Source of the DNA: Anaerolineales bacterium
Lineage (GTDB): Bacteria > Chloroflexota > Anaerolineae > Anaerolineales > DRMV01
Length of the DNA stretch: 64,000 bases
Direction of reading: 5' to 3'
Assembly: GCA_027023425.1 (NCBI GenBank)
Contig: JALVVL010000010.1
Location: 1 to 64,000 of the forward strand
The notes under the pieces are model-generated. The model searched no databases. It saw only the letters and a list, made by a program, of their open reading frames with translations, and was not told the origin of the DNA. The position numbers and the translations under genes were made by a program. Position 1 is the first letter of the stretch. Each line of letters opens with the position of its first letter. Positions 50,411-58,498 of the stretch are shown one piece after another.

Positions 50411-51286
50411 ATGCCGCGTTGGAAAATCTGGATTTTAGCAATCAGGCCAAAAACACTCTTCGCCTCCATCGGGCCTGTTTTAGCCGGTTGGGGATTGGCG
50501 ACCTATACAGGCCATTTCAAACTTTTGCCCGCGCTGGCCGCGTTGCTCGGCGGGGTTTTGCTACAAATCGGGGCTAACTTAGCCAACGACGTTGCCGATT
50601 TCCATCGCGGAGCAGATTCGGGCGAAAGGTTAGGCCCCCTCAGAGTAACCCAAGCCGGCCTACTCACCCCAAGCGAAGTAACCCGCGGGATGTGGGTAGC
50701 GTTCGGCCTCGGAGCGCTGGCAGGCGCTTACCTAATTGCGGTGGCGGGATGGCCGGTGTTGCTCATCGGCGTTACGGCGATACTCGCCGCCATCGGCTAC
50801 ACCGGCGGGCCTCTTCCATACGGCTATTATGGCTTGGGGGACTTGTTTGTGTTCATTTACTTCGGCATTGCCGCGGTCGGCGGTACCTACTACGTGCAAT
50901 CAAAGGCATGGGATAGCATAATTTGGTGGGCGGCAGTGCCCTTGGGGCTACTTTCGGTAGCCCTGCTGGTGGTGAACAACTTGCGCGATCGGGAAAACGA
51001 CCGCCGCGCGGGCAAAATCACACTGGCCGTCCTTCTCGGGGAAGCCGGAACACGCGCCGAATACATCCTCACGGCTTTTGCACCATACTTGATAGTGACT
51101 TTGGCCGTAGCCATAAAAACTTTCCCCGTGTGGGCGCTGCTGGTGTGGCTTTCGCTGCCGGTTGCAATAAAAGCGGCGCGCATTGTGCTCACGCAAAGCG
51201 GGCGCGCCCTAAATGCCGCCTTAGCCCTAACGGGGCAATTGATTTTCGTTTTCGGAGCACTTCTGGCTATTGGGCTTTGCCTGTAA
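50411..51286 (+). CDS. menA: 1,4-dihydroxy-2-naphthoate polyprenyltransferase
   Basis: Attaches the isoprenoid tail to dihydroxynaphthoate in menaquinone synthesis. The 291-aa UbiA-family membrane protein has about eight helices and both Asp-rich motifs: GANLANDVADFHRGAD and NNLRDRENDRRAGKITLAV. The N-terminus (WKIWILAIRPKTLFASIGPVL) is the MenA pattern. I chose the ATG at 50411 (CGGAG 6 nt upstream). The gene converges with menG and the two coding regions overlap by 20 nt at their 3' ends. With menG it covers the last two steps of the pathway, so the organism makes menaquinone. Confidence 0.93.
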   Translation: MPRWKIWILAIRPKTLFASIGPVLAGWGLATYTGHFKLLPALAALLGGVLLQIGANLANDVADFHRGADSGERLGPLRVTQAGLLTPSEVTRGMWVAFGLGALAGAYLIAVAGWPVLLIGVTAILAAIGYTGGPLPYGYYGLGDLFVFIYFGIAAVGGTYYVQSKAWDSIIWWAAVPLGLLSVALLVVNNLRDRENDRRAGKITLAVLLGEAGTRAEYILTAFAPYLIVTLAVAIKTFPVWALLVWLSLPVAIKAARIVLTQSGRALNAALALTGQLIFVFGALLAIGLCL

Positions 51287-52010
51287 GCAGTTTCTTTCCC
51301 CAATGTATGGCAACCGTACCCAGCATCAGCCGCCGAAAGCCAACTTGCCGCAAGCCAACGCCGCGCAACACTTCTGCCAATTCATCAGCAGATAGAAAAG
51401 CCTCGGTAGAAGCCTGCAAATAGCGGTAGGCGTGCTCATTGTTGGCAAACAATTTGCCGAGGAAGGGCACCACGCCCCGCATGTGGATGCGTACAAACGG
51501 CCAAAGCAAGTTGCGCGCCGGGCGGGTAGTGTCTAAAGTGACAAACATGCCGCCCGGACGCAAAACCCGCATCTGCTCGCGAAGGGCTTGCTCAATATCG
51601 GCCACATTGCGAAGCAAAAAGCCAGAAACCACGGCATCAAAAGCGCTTTCCGGAAAGGGAAGCGCCAAAGCGTCGTTGTTTACCCAATGAACAGCACGGG
51701 GGAAATTCCAAGAGCGCTTACCAACATCCAGCATCTCCCAAGTCAAATCAGAAGCCACCACCTCGGCAGAAGGGTGCGCCTCCAGCACAGCAGCGCTAAG
51801 TGCACCGGTGCCAGCGCCAAGGTCAAGCACACGCCCCTGAGGGGGGAGTTGAAGGCGGCGCGCTACCATCCTCCGCCAGCGCGAATCCTGCCCAAGAGAA
51901 ATCAAAGCGTTGAGCAAATCATAGCGGGCCGCAATTTGCGCAAACACCGAGCGCACGAAAGTGGCTTTTTCGTCCTTGGAAGGCAGAGGAGCATTTGGAT
52001 CGGCAACCAC
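51267..52010 (-). CDS. menG: Demethylmenaquinone methyltransferase
   Basis: Methylates demethylmenaquinone with SAM, the last step of menaquinone synthesis. The 247-aa product of the UbiE/COQ5 family has FAQIAARYDLLNALISLGQD, the SAM loop VLDLGAGTGALS, SDLTWEMLDVGKR, FDAVVSGFLLRNVADIEQAL and RVLRPGGMFVTLDTTRP. I chose the GTG at 52010 because GAGGT lies 6-9 nt upstream. It is encoded opposite and 3'-overlapping with menA. tRNA-Asn is upstream on the same strand behind a terminator. Confidence 0.94.
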   Translation of the reverse strand: MVADPNAPLPSKDEKATFVRSVFAQIAARYDLLNALISLGQDSRWRRMVARRLQLPPQGRVLDLGAGTGALSAAVLEAHPSAEVVASDLTWEMLDVGKRSWNFPRAVHWVNNDALALPFPESAFDAVVSGFLLRNVADIEQALREQMRVLRPGGMFVTLDTTRPARNLLWPFVRIHMRGVVPFLGKLFANNEHAYRYLQASTEAFLSADELAEVLRGVGLRQVGFRRLMLGTVAIHWGKKLLTGKAQ

Positions 52011-52039
52011 AGCAACACCTCAAACTCAGCCATACAAAC

Positions 52040-52070
52040 AAAAACCCCAGCCCTGAAATCAGGGCGGGGC
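52040..52070 (-). terminator. Terminator of the tRNA-Asn gene
   Basis: On the - strand GCCCCGCCCTG and CAGGGCTGGGG pair around ATTT, followed by TTTTT. It begins 2 nt after the tRNA 3' end and separates it from menG. Confidence 0.8.
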
Positions 52071-52071
52071 T

Positions 52072-52147
52072 TGGCTCCTCGGGCAGGACTCGAACCTGCA
52101 ACCTAGCGGTTAACAGCCGCCCGCTCTGCCGATTGAGCTACCGAGGA
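52072..52147 (-). tRNA. tRNA-Asn (GTT), CCA encoded
   Basis: On the - strand the cloverleaf is complete: acceptor TCCTCGG / CCGAGGA, D arm GCTC-AATCGGCA-GAGC, anticodon arm GGCGG-CTGTTAA-CCGCT (one G-T pair) with anticodon GTT (52114-52112), T arm GCAGG-TTCGAGT-CCTGC, discriminator G and an encoded CCA (52074-52072). It is the only tRNA in the window. Confidence 0.95.
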
Positions 52148-52194
52148 ACGCGAGGGGAATTATATGCAAAAGCCATGCTCGTGTCAAGCAAAAC

Positions 52195-52570
52195 GGGAGA
52201 ATGCCAAGATTAACGCAAAGACGCAGAGAAACGCAGAGAGGTTAACGCCAAGGTCGCCAAGGAAGCAAAGGACGCCAAGGATAAAAAACCACAGATTACA
52301 CAGATTAGCGCAGATTTTTCTCCTACGAAATCTGCGGTTTCAACAATCAAATCGGTGTAAATCTGTGCCAATCTGTGGATGAAAACCACAGATTACACAG
52401 ATTAGCACAGATTTTTTCTGCGGAATCTGCGAAATCTGTGGTTTCAATCATCCAATCGGTGTAAATCCGTGTCAATCCTACGACCTAACGCCTCAACGAC
52501 TCAACACCCCAATCCCTCAGTACCTCAATCCCTCTCTTTTTCTGTGCCTTCTGTGGTTTTCCAGCAATCT
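52195..52570. repeat. CACAGATTACACAGATTAG family and composite module array
   Basis: TAACGCAAAGACGCAGAGAA, AACGCCAAGGTCGCCAAGGA, two core copies (52285-52345, 52383-52445), CAATCGGTGTAAATC modules, AACGCCTCAACGACTCAA 8-mers, CCCCAATCCCTCAGTACCTC and a TTTCTGTGCCTTCTGTGGTTT arm. The last three repeat the order at 2640-2740. No gene is seen in 52148-52577. Confidence 0.88.
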
Positions 52571-52577
52571 ATGGATG

Positions 52578-53333
52578 TCAATCTTCAGAGGGTAAAGCCT
52601 CCCCATCCTCCGAAAGCAATTTCCGCAAAAAAGCGCGATCTTCCTCTGTAAGTTGCGCCTTAGCCAGCAAATCGGGGCGGCGATGCAAAGTGCGCAACAA
52701 AGATTGCTCACGACGCCAGCGGGCAATTTTACCGTGGTCACCCGAAAGGAGCACCGGCGGCACCTCCCATCCACGAAAGACGGCCGGGCGGGTGTAGTGG
52801 GGGTGCTCCAGCAGGCCGGTAGCGTGGGAATCCTTATCAGGGGCATCGGGGTCGCCCAAAACATTGGGGAGCAGGCGTGTAACAGCATCCAGCACCACCA
52901 AAGCGGCCAATTCACCGCCGGTGAGCACGTAATCGCCGATGGAAATTTCATCGGTGACCAAGTGCTGGCGGACGCGCTCGTCAATTCCCTCATAACGGCC
53001 GCAAAGCAATGCCACACGGGGCAATTCGGCCAACTCCCGCGCCACCTTTTGGCTGAACGGCCTCCCCTGCGGGGTGAGCAAAATCACCGGCGCTTGCGGC
53101 GGGCGGCCGAGCACGCTTTCCACCGCGGCGAAGATGGGCTCGGCCTTCATCACCATCCCGCCGCCGCCGCCATAAGGCTCGTCGTCCACGGTGCGATGCT
53201 TGTCGGTCGCCCAATCGCGGATGTTGTGCAAATGAACTTCAAGCGCCCCCGATTTCCGCGCTCGCCCGATAATGCTCACATCAATGTAAGGATGAAACAC
53301 CTCGGGGAAAAGGGTAAAAATATCAAAACGCAT
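52578..53333 (-). CDS. trmD: tRNA (guanine-N1-)-methyltransferase (m1G37)
   Basis: Methylates G37 of tRNAs reading CNN codons, preventing frameshifts. The 251-aa knotted SPOUT enzyme has [71 protein letters not shown], the knot [20 protein letters not shown] and [13 protein letters not shown]. The ATG at 53333 is only 3 nt after the upstream stop, with a weak GAGTGAG site. Usually trmD is with rplS; here it is the last gene of an operon with an ornithine-cyclodeaminase-like gene and a polysaccharide deacetylase, while rplS is at 8238. Confidence 0.96.
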   Translation of the reverse strand: MRFDIFTLFPEVFHPYIDVSIIGRARKSGALEVHLHNIRDWATDKHRTVDDEPYGGGGGMVMKAEPIFAAVESVLGRPPQAPVILLTPQGRPFSQKVARELAELPRVALLCGRYEGIDERVRQHLVTDEISIGDYVLTGGELAALVVLDAVTRLLPNVLGDPDAPDKDSHATGLLEHPHYTRPAVFRGWEVPPVLLSGDHGKIARWRREQSLLRTLHRRPDLLAKAQLTEEDRAFLRKLLSEDGEALPSED

Positions 53334-53336
53334 TGC

Positions 53337-54326
53337 TCACTCAAACTTTATCGTCCGTCCCAAGTTTTGCGCTTTGGCGTTTCGGACTGCTGCCAAAGAA
53401 GCCATCGCATCTTGCACAGCAACGCCCACCGATTTGAAAAAGGTGATCTGGTCGGCAGCAGTGCGCCCTTCCTTGCGCCCCAGCAAAATTTCGCCCAGTT
53501 CGGCGTGGATGTGCTCGGGGGTGATAATGCCCGCCTCAATTGGCTGAATCAAATCTCCGGCCTCAGCAAGCGCCGCTTCACGAGAATCCACCACCACCAA
53601 CGCCCGCGCCACCGTCTCGGGCGGCACCTCGGCCATTTGGGGTGTGTAAGCGCCGATACCGTTGATGTGCACACCGGGCTTCAAATCGGCATCGTCAAAC
53701 ACCGGCTTGGACGAAATGGTGGCAGTGCAAATCACGTCGGCCTCACGCACCGCCTCGCGCGGGGTTTCGGCCACGCGCACATCTTGGGGAATTGGGCCAA
53801 AACCGGCCATCTCGGCGGCAAAAGCCTCGGCGCGCTCGCGGCTGATGTCATACACCCATACGCGTTCAATCGGGCGCACCGTGCAAACTGCTTCGGCCTG
53901 CGTGCGCCCCTGAGTGCCTGCGCCAAAAACGGCCAAAACGCGGCTATCGCGGCGGGCAAGCACATCGGTCGCCGCGCCAGAAGCCGCCCCCGTGCGCAGC
54001 GCTGTCAACATACCGCCTTCCAAGAGCGCAATCGGCCGGCCGGTATCCGGCTCAAGCACCAGCACAGCGGCGTAAATGGTCGGCATGCCGCGCTCGGGGT
54101 TGTGCGGAAAAACCGAAACCACCTTCACCGCCAGCGCCTCCTCCTCGCCGCCAACAAATGCGGGCATAAACAGGCTCACACCATCGTGCGGCGCAACCGG
54201 AAGCGAAAGCCGCAAAGGCACTTCGGCGCGCCCCGCCGAAAGCGCACGGTAAGCCTCTTTCACGGCGTCAATCGCCTCACGCATTGGCAAAGCCTGCCGC
54301 ACTTCCTCCTTGCTGAGCACCAACAC
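53337..54326 (-). CDS. Ornithine cyclodeaminase / mu-crystallin family protein
   Basis: Family members include ornithine cyclodeaminase (ornithine to proline), alanine dehydrogenases and imine reductases. The 329-aa product has an N-terminal substrate domain (EVPLRLSLPVAPHDGVSLFMPAF, ALAVKVVSVFPHNPERGMPT) and a Rossmann fold with VLAVFGAGTQGRTQAEA and VICTATISSKPVFDD. The substrate cannot be deduced; catalytic Lys (AVKVVS) is present. I chose the GTG at 54326: AAGGAGG lies 6 nt upstream. It follows the deacetylase gene by 13 nt and precedes trmD by 3 nt. Confidence 0.88.
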   Translation of the reverse strand: MLVLSKEEVRQALPMREAIDAVKEAYRALSAGRAEVPLRLSLPVAPHDGVSLFMPAFVGGEEEALAVKVVSVFPHNPERGMPTIYAAVLVLEPDTGRPIALLEGGMLTALRTGAASGAATDVLARRDSRVLAVFGAGTQGRTQAEAVCTVRPIERVWVYDISRERAEAFAAEMAGFGPIPQDVRVAETPREAVREADVICTATISSKPVFDDADLKPGVHINGIGAYTPQMAEVPPETVARALVVVDSREAALAEAGDLIQPIEAGIITPEHIHAELGEILLGRKEGRTAADQITFFKSVGVAVQDAMASLAAVRNAKAQNLGRTIKFE

Positions 54327-54339
54327 CGCGCACCTCCTT

Positions 54340-55170
54340 TTACCAATGCCTGCCAAACCCTTCCACACGCTTAAGTTCAGCAAGGGTGCCACCAAGCGCA
54401 GTTTCGGGGTCGGCTTGTCCTACTGCTTTGATAGCGTCACACACAGCCTCAAAAGCCCGCAGATCCCACCAATTGGAATGCAAAAGGGCAATATCGCCGC
54501 GGCGGATAGCAGAAGCAGAAGCCGCGATCGCACGCCATATCTGCGAAAAGCGAGGCTCTTTCAAAGCCGCTTGCGGGTTGTCATAAGCATGGGACTTTGT
54601 CAAAATTTCACCCTCGTCCCAGGTCCATTCCACCACCGTGTAGCCGAGGTCGGAAAGGACACGATGGACGCGCGGCGTATTCTTGCCCGCGCCAAACGGA
54701 ATGCGAAAATAGGGGTAACGGGCTTTGACAGTGCGCAAAAAATCTTTGCCCATTGCCTTGACAATTTCCCGTTCCCAGCCAAGCACCTCCTCGGCAATTT
54801 GTTTGGCGCTCAAATGGGTGAAATACGGGTGCGAATAGGAATGGTTGCAGATGATGCAACCCATATCCACCAGTTCTTCAAGGATGTTACGGCCCTCGTA
54901 ATTAGCAAGGATGCTCACCATGCGCCCCATCGGGAAAAAGGCAATCGGGCAGTTTTTGCGCTTGATGAGGTCTACCATTGGGACAAAAGTTTGGGAATAG
55001 CCGTCATCAACCGTAAGAAGGGCGCCGAAACGCGGGTCAAGGGAAGTGATTTTGAACATTTCCCGCGGTTGGGCAATCACGGCCGAGGAAAGGCGTGGTT
55101 TAGTTCCAAGAACCAAAGCGGCGCCCCCGACCCCCAACAGCCGCAAAAAATCCCGCCGAGAAATCGCCAT
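54340..55170 (-). CDS. Tat-exported polysaccharide deacetylase-like protein
   Basis: A 276-aa protein with a twin-arginine signal (SRRDFLRLLGVGGAALVLG) and a NodB-type barrel: LLTVDDGYSQTFVPMVDLIK (catalytic Asp-Asp), ICNHSYSHPYFTHLSAKQIA (metal-binding His-x3-His), RIPFGAGKNTPRVHRVL, and GDIALLHSNWWD near the end (in place of the usual LH motif). It probably removes acetyl groups from a surface glycan or peptidoglycan. I chose the ATG at 55170 (GGAGG 5-6 nt upstream), which puts the twin Arg near the N-terminus. It heads an operon with the cyclodeaminase-like gene and trmD and lies just behind the liv terminator. Confidence 0.88.
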   Translation of the reverse strand: MAISRRDFLRLLGVGGAALVLGTKPRLSSAVIAQPREMFKITSLDPRFGALLTVDDGYSQTFVPMVDLIKRKNCPIAFFPMGRMVSILANYEGRNILEELVDMGCIICNHSYSHPYFTHLSAKQIAEEVLGWEREIVKAMGKDFLRTVKARYPYFRIPFGAGKNTPRVHRVLSDLGYTVVEWTWDEGEILTKSHAYDNPQAALKEPRFSQIWRAIAASASAIRRGDIALLHSNWWDLRAFEAVCDAIKAVGQADPETALGGTLAELKRVEGFGRHW

Positions 55171-55236
55171 AAGGCCTCCGAAACTTCGTTGCAAGTGGTG
55201 AGGCTATTATATCCTGAATGGCTGGCGGGGAAGGCC

Positions 55237-55279
55237 ACAACACAAAAAGCGCGGGAGCGTCCCGCGCTTTTTGTGTTGT
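55237..55279. terminator. Strong terminator of the liv operon
   Basis: A 20-bp perfect stem, arms ACAACACAAAAAGCGCGGGA and TCCCGCGCTTTTTGTGTTGT around GCG. It lies 14 nt after livF on the - strand and carries A- and T-runs on both sides of the GC part, so it works in either direction. Confidence 0.9.
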
Positions 55280-55292
55280 CGGGTACGGCTTG

Positions 55293-56006
55293 CTACTCCA
55301 TGCCGAGGTAAGTTTTCTGCACCATTTCGTTGTTGCGGAGGTTTTCGGCGCTATCGGCAAGCACAATTTCGCCCGTGCGGAGCACGTAACCACGATGGGC
55401 AATTGAAAGCGCCATCAGGGCGTTTTGCTCCACCAGCAGGATAGTTGTGCCCTGTTTGTTGATATCCACAATGGTATCAAAGATTAGTTCAACCAACACG
55501 GGCGCCAAGCCCATTGAAGGCTCATCCAAAAGCAGGAGGCGAGGGCGCGCCATCAACGCCCGCCCAATGGCGAGCATCTGCTGTTCACCGCCCGAAAGCG
55601 TGCCCGCAACCTGATTGCGGCGCTCCTTCAAGCGCGGGAAAAGTTCATACACGCGCTCCAGGTCCTCTTTGATGCCTTCTTTATCGTTGCGGATATAAGC
55701 GCCAAGGTCAAGGTTTTCAGCAACGGTCAAACGGGCAAAAATCCCGCGCCCCTCAGGCACCATTGAAACGCCTTTGTAAACGATTTCGTGCGGCTTGAAT
55801 TTGGTCAAATCCTCGCCTTCCAGCGTAACCGTGCCCTGACGGGGCTTGATCAAACCGGTGATGGTGCGCAAAGTGGTGGTCTTACCGGCGCCGTTTGCGC
55901 CGATAAGCGTCACAATCTCGCCCTCATCCACATAAAGCGAAATACCTTTGAGGGCTTCAATGTTGCCGTAGAAGGAATGCACATCCTTGAGTTCAAGCAT
56001 AGCCAT
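55293..56006 (-). CDS. livF: Branched-chain amino-acid ABC transporter ATP-binding protein LivF
   Basis: One of two ATPases of the Liv importer. The 237-aa product has Walker A (LIGANGAGKTTTL), Q-loop VPEGRGIFARLTVAENL, signature TLSGGEQQMLAIGRAL, Walker B LLLLDEPSMGLAP and the switch His region LVEQNALMALSIAHRGY, the normal LivF sequence. GAGG upstream of the ATG. Last gene of the five-gene liv operon, 12 bp after livG. Confidence 0.95.
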   Translation of the reverse strand: MAMLELKDVHSFYGNIEALKGISLYVDEGEIVTLIGANGAGKTTTLRTITGLIKPRQGTVTLEGEDLTKFKPHEIVYKGVSMVPEGRGIFARLTVAENLDLGAYIRNDKEGIKEDLERVYELFPRLKERRNQVAGTLSGGEQQMLAIGRALMARPRLLLLDEPSMGLAPVLVELIFDTIVDINKQGTTILLVEQNALMALSIAHRGYVLRTGEIVLADSAENLRNNEMVQKTYLGME

Positions 56007-56018
56007 AAGCGGTCTCCT

Positions 56019-56819
56019 CTAAGCCGTTGCAGTGGCCTTTCCGATACCCGAAGCGGCACCGCGCCCCAAGTATGCCTCAATCACCCGCGGGTTGCGCTGA
56101 ATTTCTTCGGGCTTGCCCTCGGCGATCTTCTTACCGAAATCCATCACGGCAATTTTTTCGCTAATGGTCATCACGACTTTCATATCGTGCTCAATCAGCA
56201 AAATGCTCAAGCCCAGTTCATCACGCAAATGGCGGATGAAGCGGATCATTTCGGAAGTTTCCTGCGGGTTCATGCCGGCGGTTGGCTCATCAAGCAACAG
56301 GAGTTTAGGCTCGCTGGCAAGAGCGCGGGCAATTTCCAAACGGCGCTGAGCACCGTAGGGGAGATTGCGGGCTAACTGATCGCCAAGCCCCTGCAAGCCC
56401 ACAAAGTTGAGCAAGCGCCGCGCCGCCTCCAAGGCTTCCTGCTCCTCGCGCTTATAGCGGCGGGTGTGCAAAATTGCGTCCCACCACTGATGGCGCATGA
56501 GGGGGTGCCGCCCAACCATGATGTTTTCAAGCGCGGTCATGTTAGAAAAGAGGCGGATGTTCTGATAAGTGCGGGCGATACCCATGCGGGTAACACGGTC
56601 GGGGGTCAAGCCCTGAATTTCGCGCCCGTCAAATATGATTTTGCCCTCTTCGGGGGTGTAAAAGCCGGTAATGCAGTTGAAAAAGGTAGTTTTGCCCGCG
56701 CCATTTGGGCCGATAACGCTGGCAATGCTGCCGCGCTCAATGGTGAAATCAAGGTTGTTCACCGCCACCAAGCCGCCAAACCGCTTTGTTACACCCTTAG
56801 CAATCAAAATCGGTTCCAT
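56019..56819 (-). CDS. livG: Branched-chain amino-acid ABC transporter ATP-binding protein LivG
   Basis: The second ATPase of the Liv system. In 266 aa it has VTKRFGGLVAVNNLDFTIER, Walker A VIGPNGAGKTTFFNC, RTYQNIRLFSNMTALENIMV, an atypical signature region (ARNLPYGAQRRLEIARAL, as in other LivG), Walker B LLLLDEPTAGMNPQE and LLIEHDMKVVM. I chose the ATG at 56819 (AGGAGG 7 nt upstream) over the GTG directly before it. Confidence 0.95.
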   Translation of the reverse strand: MEPILIAKGVTKRFGGLVAVNNLDFTIERGSIASVIGPNGAGKTTFFNCITGFYTPEEGKIIFDGREIQGLTPDRVTRMGIARTYQNIRLFSNMTALENIMVGRHPLMRHQWWDAILHTRRYKREEQEALEAARRLLNFVGLQGLGDQLARNLPYGAQRRLEIARALASEPKLLLLDEPTAGMNPQETSEMIRFIRHLRDELGLSILLIEHDMKVVMTISEKIAVMDFGKKIAEGKPEEIQRNPRVIEAYLGRGAASGIGKATATA

Positions 56820-56830
56820 CACAGCGCCTC

Positions 56831-58483
56831 CTAATCCCCTACTTCTTCGCGAAGTTCACGTTTGCGAATCGGCTCAGGCCAAAAGCCCTCGGGCTTGAGC
56901 AACATCATCGCAATCAGCGAAAGGCCGTAAATCAACATCCGGTATTCGGCGAATTCGCGCAACAGTTCTGGCAAGCCAACCAAGGCAAGCGAACCGACGA
57001 ACACACCGGGCATACTGCCAACACCGCCCACAATGATGAGCGAAAGCACGTTGATGGAAATCAGCAAGTTGAAACTGTGCGGGAAAATTGAGCCTACATA
57101 CGAGGCGAAAATTGCACCTGCCAAGCCCGAGAACGAAGCGCCAAAGGCAAAAGCCGTCAATTTGGTCACCACGAGGTCAATGCCCATTGCTTCGGCCACG
57201 TCTTCGTCCTCGCGCATAGCCATCCACGCGCGGCCAAGGCGCGACTCGCGCAAGCGATAGGCCACAAATGCCGCTATGCCTATCCCCACAAGTATCAGGT
57301 AGTAAAAGTGGATGGGCGTTTGTATTTTGAACCCAAATAGCGGCGGCTTGGGGATGAGCAAAATGCCCTGGGCACCGCCGATTAGCGGCTTCAACCAGTT
57401 TGAAAGGGCTAAGATGCGGATGATTTCGCCAAAGCCCAAGGTCACAATGGCGAGGTAGTCGCCGCGCATACGCAACACCGGCACGCCGAGCAAAATGCCC
57501 GCCACCATCGCCACCAGAATTGAGAAGGGCACAGCCTCCCAAAACGTCCAATGGGCAATGCCCAAGGGGCCTGTAGAGGTGAGCAAGCCCATAGTGTACG
57601 CGCCAAGAGCAAAGAAGGCCACATAACCGAGGTCAAGCAAGCCAGCATAGCCCACCACAATGTTCAAGCCCAAACCCATGATGGTGTAAAGTCCCACCAT
57701 ATTGAGCACATGGCTGAGGTAAGAACCAAGCAAAAGGGGCAAGCCAGCCACAACCACCAGCGCCAAGGCACCGACAACCATGCGCCGTAACTGTGATTTG
57801 GTTACGCCAGCAGGCTCGGTTGCAACAGCCTCGGCAGATTCCTTGGGCTTGCGGTGTGCACTCCAATAATCATAGGCTATACTCAGGCCAAATACCAGCA
57901 CAGCGCCCAAAATGTTGAGCCCTTCCACACCCAAAAACGGCTGGAACATCCAACCGATAGTCATTCCAGTGAACAGGTCTGAGAGCAACCCCACCGTAAT
58001 CGTTATCAAAAACGCCTTGACTACGCTGTCGCGCCAAAAAGTAGGCAGGGAGACAACCAACGCTATCAAGATCCCCCACAAAGCACCTACCGCAACAAGC
58101 ATGGCCGAGCCAAGCCACGGCCCTTTGCCAAAGGTGAGGAGCGAATACATTTCCGGCCCGGCGTGGACAAACACAAAATGGTAATCCACCCACTGGGCGG
58201 TCATGGGCAGAAGAGCAACCAAAAAAGCACCCAAACCGCCCACAAGGGCACCGGCGGCTATAAGTTTGCCTTTGGACTCGCTCTCACGATGATGGTTCAA
58301 GAACACATACGCAACCACACCCCAAGAGAGCAAAAGGGTGATGTGCCCCAAAGAAAGTTGTTCAATCACAGCGCGCTTGTTGAACGCCTGCACCAACCCA
58401 ACAAGGGTGGAATACAACCCGATAGCACCAGCAAGGAGGCCGTTTTTGACGGCGCTTTTCCAAAAAGTGTTTTGGGAATCCAT
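56831..58483 (-). CDS. livM: Branched-chain amino-acid ABC transporter permease LivM with long N-terminal membrane extension
   Basis: Channel subunit of the Liv importer. The C-terminal ~310 residues are a normal LivM (LYTIMGLGLNIVVGYAGLLD, VLRMRGDYLAIVTLGFGEII, GRAWMAMREDEDVAEAMGID, GLAGAIFASYVGSIFPHSF). The first ~235 residues are extra: about six membrane segments (AIGLYSTLVGLVQAF, ITLLLSWGVVAYVFL, LIAAGALVGGLGAFLVALL, MLVAVGALWGILIALVV, FLITITVGLLSDLFTGM, LGAVLVFGLSIAYDYW), then a charged linker (HRKPKESAEAVATEPAG). The role of the extension is unknown. AGGAGG precedes the ATG. Overall 550 aa against the usual ~320. Confidence 0.93.
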   Translation of the reverse strand: MDSQNTFWKSAVKNGLLAGAIGLYSTLVGLVQAFNKRAVIEQLSLGHITLLLSWGVVAYVFLNHHRESESKGKLIAAGALVGGLGAFLVALLPMTAQWVDYHFVFVHAGPEMYSLLTFGKGPWLGSAMLVAVGALWGILIALVVSLPTFWRDSVVKAFLITITVGLLSDLFTGMTIGWMFQPFLGVEGLNILGAVLVFGLSIAYDYWSAHRKPKESAEAVATEPAGVTKSQLRRMVVGALALVVVAGLPLLLGSYLSHVLNMVGLYTIMGLGLNIVVGYAGLLDLGYVAFFALGAYTMGLLTSTGPLGIAHWTFWEAVPFSILVAMVAGILLGVPVLRMRGDYLAIVTLGFGEIIRILALSNWLKPLIGGAQGILLIPKPPLFGFKIQTPIHFYYLILVGIGIAAFVAYRLRESRLGRAWMAMREDEDVAEAMGIDLVVTKLTAFAFGASFSGLAGAIFASYVGSIFPHSFNLLISINVLSLIIVGGVGSMPGVFVGSLALVGLPELLREFAEYRMLIYGLSLIAMMLLKPEGFWPEPIRKRELREEVGD

Positions 58484-58498
58484 TTTTGCCGCCTCCTG

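Noticed and set aside
52653..54374. 573-codon open frame on the + strand opposite trmD and the cyclodeaminase-like gene
   Set aside because: It spans two conserved genes on the other strand with fixed starts and motifs, so the long frame is a codon-bias shadow.
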